From Heliocidaris erythrogramma (taxonomy: Eukaryota > Echinodermata > Echinoidea > Camarodonta > Echinometridae), in the NCBI GenBank assembly GCA_025617745.1, contig CM046868.1, positions 18,914,615-18,978,614 on the forward strand: a DNA stretch of 64,000 bases. The letters are read 5' to 3'. The translations under genes were made by a program, and so were the position numbers. Below, piece by piece: positions 56,089 through 64,000 of this stretch. A model generated the notes under the pieces. That model was not told the origin of the DNA. It saw only the letters and a program-made list of their open reading frames with translations, and searched no databases. Numbering within the stretch: the stretch's first letter is position 1; the number at the start of each line of letters is the position of its first letter.

Positions 56089-57585
56089 TCACACATGCGT
56101 TGCAGTTGTTTCATTAAGGTTGTCTCTGTCTTTGCTGTTGCCGTTAAATTTGTCAAGGTTTAATGGATTGTATTTGATTCCGTCCATGTCTTTTCTACAA
56201 TTCTCTTGCTTTTTGTCCCCATTTTCCTGCGGATCTTCGTCATGGCTATCTTCGGCAATGACGTGAAGCTCCGGTGGAATGGCGGGATGTAGCGTTTGAT
56301 GAGGATTAAATGAATACCGTCTTGCAGGCGTGAACGGAAGATTAGTTGAATAATAATCTCTACGACCAGGGCAAAGCCTACAACAGCAGTAGGAAAGCAT
56401 TTTACGATACGCTGGCCCAAAGTCTTTGTTGAAGAAAGGATAAATGATAGGATTTAGCATGCAGTTTACGTATCCTAACCAGACGAGGGTCCCGTGCAAG
56501 GCCTGAGGAATGATACAATTGCAGAAGACACGCGCGATGGCAAGCACGAAGAACGGGAGCCAGCAGACGACAAACGCGCCCATGATGATACCCAGAGTTT
56601 TCGACGCTTTGCGCTCCAACTTGACCGAGATCTTATTCCTGCCGCCTTGAACAGAAGCCAGGGAATTCCTCGATGCACTCCGCACGTAATCCGTGAAGCG
56701 AACGAGCGAAGATTTCCGTCGGAGTTCTTTCGGAGGATCGCTCGTGGAGTCGCTGTCGCTTGAAAGACTGCCTGATCTAGCAACAACCGATCCTCTGGGT
56801 AATAATCCGGGCGTGCTTGGCCGCCTCTGGAATTCTCTCTTTTCTATCTCACCAGCTGCACGATAAATCTTATAATATACCACAACCATGATCAGCAGAG
56901 GTACATAGAAAGCTGTTAAAGTTGAATAGATAGTGTAGATAGGATCTTGTGAAAGCAGACAATGGTTCGCCGTGTGTTCGTTTTTAAAAATCAGAAGAGG
57001 CGAGAAAGAGATGAAAGCACTGATAGCCCATACACCAATGACCAGGCCTAACATAAGTCTGGTTGTCCGATGCCTGGCATAACGGAAAGGTCTTGAAATG
57101 GCAAGATAACGGTCCACAGAAATCACACAGAGATCAACAATCGACGCGGTGCAGCACATGACATCGAAACATATAAACATATCACAAAGAGGTTGGCTAA
57201 ATATCCACTGTCCGCTGAGATCATACGATGCTGCTAGTGGCATGACAAGGACAGCGACCGCGATATCGGCGACGGCGAGATTAATGATCAGGATATTCGG
57301 AGGGCTTCGAAGCTTCTTCTCAATACACACCGACGTTAACACAAGCAGATTGCCCAGAATGGTTGCCATTATGATTATGGAATAAACAGTGATTATGCCC
57401 ACGGTAGCCAGTGGGTCGAATATAATATAAATTCCATTTGATTCCGTAGCATTTCCACTGGAGTTCGTCCAATATTCCCATGATAATGAATCAGTTTTTG
57501 GTTGGTTGCTAGCACTAACATAATTAGGTACACCAACCACGGAAGCCGTAGATATTGGTTCGCTCGTTATTCGTTCAGAAGCCAT
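56089..57585 (-). CDS. Serotonin (5-HT1/5-HT7-like) receptor, class A GPCR, intronless
   Basis: The protein has 498 aa and is complete in one exon, from ATG at 57585 to TGA at 56089. The N-terminus has NSS (41) and NAT (45) glycosylation sites. Seven membrane helices are visible. Ligand and signalling residues: Asp141 in helix 3 (amine-binding), DRY 158-160, Cys134/Cys209 disulfide pair, Ser221-Thr222 and Ala225 in helix 5, CWLPFF 341-346, WLGY 369-372 and NPIIY 378-382. CLLSQD plus YTIYST and DVMCCTASI match the 5-HT7/5-HT1A pattern better than dopamine or octopamine receptors, which usually carry Ser at 5.46. Loop 3 is long (about 245-325) with PKA-like RRKSS. The tail has CCCRLC (palmitoylation-like) and ends THV, a class I PDZ motif. 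The ligand is inferred; coupling to Gi or Gs cannot be decided. Confidence 0.92.
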   Translation of the reverse strand: MASERITSEPISTASVVGVPNYVSASNQPKTDSLSWEYWTNSSGNATESNGIYIIFDPLATVGIITVYSIIIMATILGNLLVLTSVCIEKKLRSPPNILIINLAVADIAVAVLVMPLAASYDLSGQWIFSQPLCDMFICFDVMCCTASIVDLCVISVDRYLAISRPFRYARHRTTRLMLGLVIGVWAISAFISFSPLLIFKNEHTANHCLLSQDPIYTIYSTLTAFYVPLLIMVVVYYKIYRAAGEIEKREFQRRPSTPGLLPRGSVVARSGSLSSDSDSTSDPPKELRRKSSLVRFTDYVRSASRNSLASVQGGRNKISVKLERKASKTLGIIMGAFVVCWLPFFVLAIARVFCNCIIPQALHGTLVWLGYVNCMLNPIIYPFFNKDFGPAYRKMLSYCCCRLCPGRRDYYSTNLPFTPARRYSFNPHQTLHPAIPPELHVIAEDSHDEDPQENGDKKQENCRKDMDGIKYNPLNLDKFNGNSKDRDNLNETTATHV

Positions 57586-59949
57586 AGCAGTTCATATTTC
57601 ATGTTAACACCATTGCTTTCGGTCACCCCTCGTCTCGGGTCAGAGCCGTCTTCAAGGGATATCCATGTCCACCGTAATACTGACGTAATTCACACTAGAT
57701 TTGACCAAACGGAACTCAATTGAAGACTCCAAGAGGGATGGGATCGATTGTCGAACGTTACACTGCCGTCCTCTCATAATCTGCCGCAATCTACGCGACA
57801 AAGATAAAATCCCGACTAAATTCCGCTACGCGTACGCCGTCCGCTCTGCATTACGAATGGTCAGTATATCTTTCTCCGTGGTCGACAGAGCAAGCTCTGT
57901 GGGTGAAATTTTTAAGTTGGCCATCCATAATTGATATCTTCTTACGGGGCGAGTTTCGCTACAGTAAACACAAATAATACAAGAGGAGAAAGTGCTTCGT
58001 GTGATTCTAATGTCTCCGGCTTGCCAAACAAAACCTTCAACCCTAGAATACTCAACCCAAAGCATCTCGGCTTTGCTCACGTTCCCTGCCTCGTGCTATT
58101 TCTGACAGGACCCAAAGGTCTACAGCATTATTGTTGATTTGAATAACTGAATGCAGACAACAACACATGTCTTCCCAATCGAGGAGGTAGAAGTGCCCTT
58201 TTCATCTCATAGATTTGTTGCTCTGCGTTGGACTAATCCGCTCTTTGTTAAACCTCGTAGCTCCTTCATTAGGAATGAACAACTTCTCCTCAACAATTTT
58301 CTAAGAAAAAGGACTCAACGAAATTACATTTAAAGGAGATTATACGAAGCCATTAGATGGTAAAGGTTGAATGTATTTTGTTTCTGATTTAGTTTTAATT
58401 TTAAAGGAGAGTCTGAAAGATTGCAAACTTTACGAGATGTGGAACTCGACAAGTTTTATCCTCACACTTAGTGCAGGATACAAAGTTTTCGAAATTTTAT
58501 AGGGAGGGGTGGGCAGAGGCGGGGGCAAATGTTTAATTGATCTTTTTTGGAAAAAAAGAATGGGGTATAGTGAACAAAATTCTGATCGAATTTTCACTAG
58601 TTTCAAACTTGTTAAGTCGGGGATAATCTTTTTCTAGAGGTGGTAGTGAAAAAATATGACCAAACTATATGTTCACTAATTTTACAGGGTGTAACTAGTA
58701 GAAAAATATTACCAAACCCGTTTTCACTAATCTCAAACTTATCTAGTGAGAGAGGGAGGGAATGTGCTCTCGCACCCGTCCTCATCTCGTAACAAAAATA
58801 GAATTGTTTCAAAGTCTTGCAGGATGATAATTGTATAAAACCATTAACAAAAAGACAAAAGGGATGTAGAGATATAAGAGATTAATAGCCTCCGTTAGAG
58901 ACCCTCATTCAAAGGATGGCGTATTCTTCTTTTATCTTGTAAAGTCTTGTATTCTGTTTTATGGTGCAGGGTAAACAATGTGGCGCCCGTAATAAACAGA
59001 CTGATGTCTTTCTAATTATGACTTCTCTCTGATTCATTATAACTTAATACCAAGTCGAATCCCATTATACCGCGTTATATCACGTTCATGGCACGGTGCA
59101 TATAACTGTACGGGCCAGATTTAATGGACAAGTCTGGTCCAACTTTCAATACAAGCAGAACAAATCAGACAGACAGATCAAAAGAAGGTTGAGGAAATGA
59201 TAAGAAACTAATAAGGAAGTTACGAACCACCTTATATCTATTTCTTAAAGATAATACTGAATTTCAAAATAACATAGGCTGATATCTTTAAGCTTATTTC
59301 ACCCTAAAAACTTAATAACATTCTTGTAAGTCTAGTTGACCACTATAACAAAAATACTACACAAACAACAACAGTTACATCCCATTGTATAACATTGCCG
59401 AGGTTCCCTACGGCCCTCTGAAATAATGGAAATAAATTTATGTTCTAGTTTTCGGTATGCCTATTTACACCAAATATTTGTATTCAATTTATGTTTTATG
59501 TAATAGATGGCTACTTGATATATGGGTTTTTTAAATCTCCTTTTATTCCAGATTTTTCAAGCAATTTTAGCAATGGATGATTTCTTAAATGTTAACCACG
59601 ACGATAGGCATATCGCTCAATATCTTATACCACATTGTATTAAAGAGAAATGATCTTTCTATAACAGTGAAAATGCAGGGAGGGGGGGGGGGGGGTAGTC
59701 ACCTAACATGGAACCCCCTTAAATTGGGTGTTTATTCATTTAATGACTGGTTTCTATCACAAAACTTGGGTTGTTTTCTAGAGCTGTGATTATCCCTCAA
59801 CAGCCAGAAAGGTAATTTGAAGACTTTCACTTGGATAAACCCTCCTACCAACCCACCCCATCCCCTACGGACCCCTCCCCTTCACCCAATTTGCATACCT
59901 TTGTCTTTGTTCGACCAGCTGTTCTAAAGTGAAATATATGCATGTACTA
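57586..59949. other. 5' flank of the amine GPCR
   Basis: No second gene is supported. The first 450 bases (57600-58050) have few homopolymers and several CpGs (CGTACGC, GGATATCC, CTACGCGTACG), in contrast to the surroundings. They may be the GPCR 5' untranslated region and promoter. Frames at 57701-58333 show no domain. A G run lies at 59680-59694. Confidence 0.4.
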
Positions 59950-61222
59950 CACTCTAAAAAGTGAAGTGCTGAAAAACGAGTGCTAATTCGAAGTTTGCAC
60001 TTGACATGCTTTTTCTAACACCTCACGTGCCATTTGCGTCTGGGAGATGATAAGGTGCAGAAAATTGAGTGCTAAAAGTAAGTGTTGAATGTTAGGACGC
60101 TCGTTTTTACACTTCAAGTGCTGACCAACGTCCCGTGATAGCACCTGCACAATTCTGTGCTAATAATTAGGATTTGCGCATGAGCAGATAAAAGTCATTT
60201 GACATAAACTGGCATGTTCGTTTCAAATTCACTGCGATAAGAATCGACAATTTAATGATTATTCATATATTCACTTAATTATACTTTTCATTAAATCCAC
60301 TGAAAAGCAACAAAGTGTTCATTGATGGACTTAGTTGGTATTTGACAGTCTGCCAAATGATAGCCAACTTGCAAACAATGCGCTTTCCCCAAGTGTTCAT
60401 TGACGTGCTATTCTAGTCACCTGGTCTACGATATCTTTCTTTCATAGAATTGAATTCTGCAGGTTGCTATGTCGGGCAAGCTTACGTATTATCTTTCTTT
60501 GAAAAGATTCCTATCCAAACGAAAAAAGGGAAAGGTCATTTGCGAAAAGTTGCTCATGGGCCAATTACGAAATCGCACTGTAGTGCAAGAGCCATCATCG
60601 TCTGCACAGGCATGGCGTGGTAAGTAAAAATTTAAGACATTAAATTTAGAACTTCTGTAATTTTATGCGAATAAAGGTATATCAAATAATATTATATTTA
60701 CATTAATCTTTGTGGTGATGGATATGAAACATGATGAAAAGCAATGAAGTGGAAATGCCATGTTTCAGCATGTGTGGTGTGGCCAAACGTCTACGGTACG
60801 CGTTGTACGTCGTTGACATGAAAATTGTTGATCATGCGGGGTCAGCCAGGCATGGGGCGCGATCGATCGCGCCGGCCGGGGCCGGGAAGTTTGGAAGGCG
60901 GTGTGTGTGCTTTCGTTTTCGTTACGACTTTACTATATTGGGTTCAAAAGTGTTAGCACTAGTAGTGCCGTTTTGGGGGCTCTAAAATGGGTTATTTAAT
61001 GCACTAGAAGTGTGGTTTTTGCGAGCTGCATGTGTCTAATAGCACCAGAAGTGTAAAAAGGCTTACACTTAAAGTGTTTAAAGTAGCACTTGGACTGGTG
61101 CTGAACTATAATACTTGTACAAGTGCTACTTTAGCACAATTTGTGCAGTCCCTATGCGTGCCCTTACAGGTGATGCCTCCAAATCTTGAGGTGCTAAAAA
61201 TAGCACTTGAGTTTTTAGAGTG
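59950..61222. mobile_element. 1.27-kb TA-flanked element with AGTGCTA/TAGCACT arrays
   Basis: TA at 59948-59949 and 61223-61224 flanks termini CACTCTAAAAA and TTTTTAGAGTG, the same as the nested element at 33404. Subterminal zones (about 59965-60165 and 60955-61215) are dense in both orientations of AGTGCTA, AAGTGCT and GCACTTG words. A GC-rich palindromic spot (GCGATCGATCGCGCCGGCC) is near 60859. No transposase frame was found. It may be non-autonomous, mobilised by a TA-targeting transposase. Confidence 0.85.
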
Positions 61223-61252
61223 TATATACATGTATATATAAACAATTGTAAG

Positions 61253-62940
61253 GAAATAACATATACAACAGCTTTGGCAATTCTCGAATGTGAAATGTCA
61301 ATGGTTCCCCGTTCACTATATGCTGTCGATGGTATTTTGTACATCCCAACAGACAATCAAGTCTGGTGCATGCAGTTGGTGCAAAGGTAGAACCTCCCGA
61401 TGCTGTGAAACAGCCTGACGTTGTGGAGGACAATCATCCAACTTCCTCACAGGTTGAAATAATGCAGGAAGAGGTTCCGGTTACCGTAGAATATGAGATA
61501 ACGCAGGACCCTTCTGCAGCTGCCCAGCAACCTAACCTCTTGCATGATCTTCCTGTCAAGGTGCTGATAATTGTTGCCATGGGTGTACATCAAGGCATGA
61601 AAAAGACACCTGACATGCATACGATGTCAGACCTGCATAATGCGTTCAACAGGCGCATCGAAGGAATTATGAAGGTCAACTTGTGTTTGATCGATATATG
61701 GAAGAGACATTTAAGAACAAGACTCGACGAAAGAGGGCAACTGCATCTGTAGAATATGAGATACATCCAGAAATGAAGCTCAAAATGTCCATCAGGGAGC
61801 TCCTATCTTCATCGTCAACCAAGAAGTAGCTGACGTGCTTGTAAGGCCAGGGGCTGCTTGATCAATAATAATAATAATAATAATAATCCGTTCTTGTATA
61901 GCTCATATCACATTATGATATAACGTCTCTATGCGCTTCCAAAGCTAGTTGTTGTGTATGATACCTTCAGCGAGGGACATGGTTTTGAGGAGGCGCACTC
62001 ACATGAAGAGGCTGATACCCTGATTCCTAATCAAGTCCTTGCCTCTACCGCTAGTGGTGCCTTTGCGAGATATTAACCTGTCTGGTCACGTGACACTGAT
62101 GTCCTCCTTCTCTTAATTCATCTAGCATCTTGTGGAAACAATGCAGTGCCCACTTCCCTATGATTTTCTACAAGGGTACAAAGAAACAAGATGTTTGGAG
62201 CGGGTTCAAATCATTGGACATCAAAAATGTCAATGCCTCCTTGGACTTCATAATTTTTCTGGTGCCGACTGGGGAGGAAATTTTGTTGGGATATCCAAGA
62301 AGACATGGATCAATGCCTACTTAAAGCTTGATGATGATGATCCTGCAATTATTTGCTTCAAAGAACTGGGCGAGGGTTCCATTGCAACTGAGCTCATCAG
62401 TAAAGAGCTTCCAACACATATGCAGGCACTAGAGCATTTCATATGTCGTGTTTACTGTTCATCAGGTCCAACAACCCTGTCATCATTCAGATGGGAACTG
62501 TTCCTATAAGAGAACCTGGAAGGTTAGATGTTACCTCCAACTCGTGCCGCATTACTAGCTCACATCCTCCTTGCCAATTACATCACGATGCGAGATAAAT
62601 CATACAAGACTAACTGCCCAGTGCTTCCTCTTATCGAAGAGAATGGGTAGTATTCAGAGAATGGAGGTCTTCCATTCAAGTGTCTTTCGCTCCCTGTACC
62701 ACGGGCAGTACTTGAACTCATCAAATGTGGCTGCAAAACAGTTTGTAAGGGTCGATGTAGCTGCTCCAAAAACGATTTGCCCTGCACTCCTCGCTGAAAA
62801 CGCTATGGTGGAGACTGTGAAAACCGATCAAGAAAGGATGCTCCAGATAGTGACAGCGATTGACTTTTACTGGCAGTCTGATGAATCTTTCATGTTGTCA
62901 TGGTAACCACGAAGTAGGTGGTTTCTCCTGTTCTCGATTT
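61253..62940 (+). pseudogene. Decayed multi-copy gene with Cys-rich (CXC-like) tail
   Basis: Readable segments in order: MVPRSLYAVDGILYIPTD (61290), a frame at 61366-61680 (LPVKVLIIVAMGV), and RYMEETFKNKTRRKRATAS with IRELLSSSSTKK (to 61830). KLVVVYDT and HEEADTLIPNQVLAS follow at 61948-62045. Then come QIIGHQKCQCLLGLHNFSGA with DWGGNFVGISKKTW (62200-62320) and LPPTRAAL with NYITMRDKSY (62530-62610). The tail reads LIKCGCKTVCKGRCSCSKND (62718-62780). Several stops and shifts separate them. This matches from memory a large family of uncharacterised metazoan proteins, repeated in invertebrate genomes, with a possible PIN/nuclease-like HEEADT region. The function is unknown. A SINE fragment interrupts it. 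Confidence 0.6.
61866..61947 (-). mobile_element. 3'-end SINE fragment
   Basis: (AATAAT)n followed by CCGTTCTTGTATAGC and ATCACATTATGATATAACG is the reverse complement of a SINE 3' end with its ATT tail. Only the last ~60 bases plus tail are present, as expected for a 5'-truncated retroposition. It interrupts the gene remnant just before KLVVVYDT. Confidence 0.7.
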
Positions 62941-62944
62941 TATT

Positions 62945-63343
62945 TTATTTTATGTTTATAACTGGAAAATGCTCCCAAATGATACATTAACAGCCTAAAA
63001 ATAACCATGTTAATGACACGTGATATGTTCCTCGACTATTTTTTCTACATTTTTCGCAATTGCGCCCCCATACGGTAACAGTGAAAAAAAGGTTTATAAC
63101 GCAATATCATTGAAAATTAATTCTTATACACCTCAGACAACTTTACAGTGTAATTGGCGAAAAAAATACGTAAATTAGGGTGGAAGACACCAAATTTACC
63201 TATTGGGCTTTATACAAGCCCATATGGCGCCCCAAAAGAACCCCCCCCCCCCCCCCAAGGAAGTGAAGGAGGGGTCTGAAACTTTGAACCCCATCAGTTT
63301 TGGCCCATTGGGACCCTTCTGAGGCCAAAACAGCCCCCCCCCC

Positions 63344-63383
<40 letters not shown>

Positions 63384-64000
63384 ATTTTGGCAAAAAAATC
63401 TTACGGGATTACATACCATACCGCAGTACAAGGTGAAACATATTTGTGAGCTTTCTTATTCTTTTATGTCAGTTTGAAAGAATATCTTAGATAAAAATGT
63501 CCCTTGAAAATGATAGCTCTCCAGTTGCCCTCATATTCGAAATATGACCAGAAATAGCTGAAATGTTTGGACCAAACTTTCATGCCACATGTGTGCGTAG
63601 TCCCATATACCCGCATTTCTGTGTGTAGTGCATGTGATTTGCAGCAAGATTGAGTCAGTGTCTCACCATTTTGATTAAAAAATTTTCAATTTGCTTTTCT
63701 TAATGAAAAGACCGTAATACTCGGTTTATTGGAGATTATGTTTTGTTCATCCAGCCTAGACAATAATACATATGACATGAATGAGCAGACTCAAATAAAC
63801 ATAACCTGCAGTTTATGATTTGATATGTTTATGATGGAAATCGTACAAAATGGAAACATATACAGCCAAACACATTAAAAATATATGTTTTTGACACCAC
63901 TTGTCAGGCATGGCCCAATGAAGAGCTAATCATTACACAAAACAAGAAAGTCTTTTTGTTCATACCACAAAACCAAGTATTTCAATAATTGTACAAATGT
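62945..64000. other. Right-end stretch without a supported gene
   Basis: No gene is supported. A C run (63241-63256) and a C-then-A run (63333-63380) bracket sequence with GGCCCATTGGG, and the minus-strand frame there encodes only homopolymer-derived residues. TGGGCTTTATACAAGCCCA near 63203 is a short palindrome. Confidence 0.45.

Noticed and set aside
57701..58333. Second gene upstream of the GPCR
   Set aside because: Several frames of 60-84 codons overlap on both strands with no recognisable domain or splice structure; more likely GPCR 5' flank.
60178..60300. Fourth copy of MITE family A (GCATGAGCAGATAAAAGTCAT)
   Set aside because: Only about 20 bases match well; the rest of the element is not present and the place lies inside another element.

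Overview
This is a metazoan nuclear genome window, AT-rich and intron-bearing, dominated by mobile elements. The repeat set (tRNA-headed SINEs whose tails run into ATT microsatellites, hAT and TTAA-target MITEs, very many C/G homopolymers) and the two recognisable host genes point to an echinoderm, most likely a sea urchin. That identification rests on repeat style and was not checked by a search.

Two host genes are supported. (1) On the minus strand, 12888-18792 is a four-exon gene for a synaptotagmin-like tandem-C2 protein. All splice sites and phases agree, and the predicted protein is about 565 aa from the first in-frame ATG. The acidic residues that bind calcium in loop 3 are lost in both C2 domains. 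(2) On the minus strand, 56089-57585 is an intronless 498-aa biogenic-amine GPCR that most resembles the 5-HT1/5-HT7 serotonin receptors.

The rest is transposon strata. Left end (113-2480): a degenerate GGACAACTACCCC-type repeat array with a SINE inside it. 4-11 kb: a TA-flanked MITE (three copies in the window), a piggyBac-like TTAA element, a 30-bp minisatellite, a long foldback, a Helitron-like element, and just beyond it a sequence that folds as a complete type I hammerhead ribozyme. 19-23 kb: a decayed LINE interrupted by a hAT MITE (8-bp duplication) and a TTAA element that split its endonuclease. 24-38 kb: foldbacks, an 8-bp-TSD MITE, three TTAA- or TCA-flanked elements (one with a nested TA element), a transposase fragment and a Tx1/L1-like LINE remnant. 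38.7-40.1 kb: a second Helitron-like copy carrying its own hAT insertion. 43.8-47.0 kb: a young CR1/L2-like LINE with one stop and one frameshift. 48-55 kb: LINE, MITE, SINE and foldback pieces. 60-63 kb: a 1.27-kb TA-flanked element with subterminal repeats, abutting a decayed multi-copy gene with a Cys-rich tail.

Target-site duplications were read directly from the sequence in many cases, so the order of several insertions can be stated. Family names for non-autonomous elements are inferred from terminal motif plus duplication size, because no intact transposase is present. No prokaryotic operons, CRISPR arrays or rRNA genes were seen.
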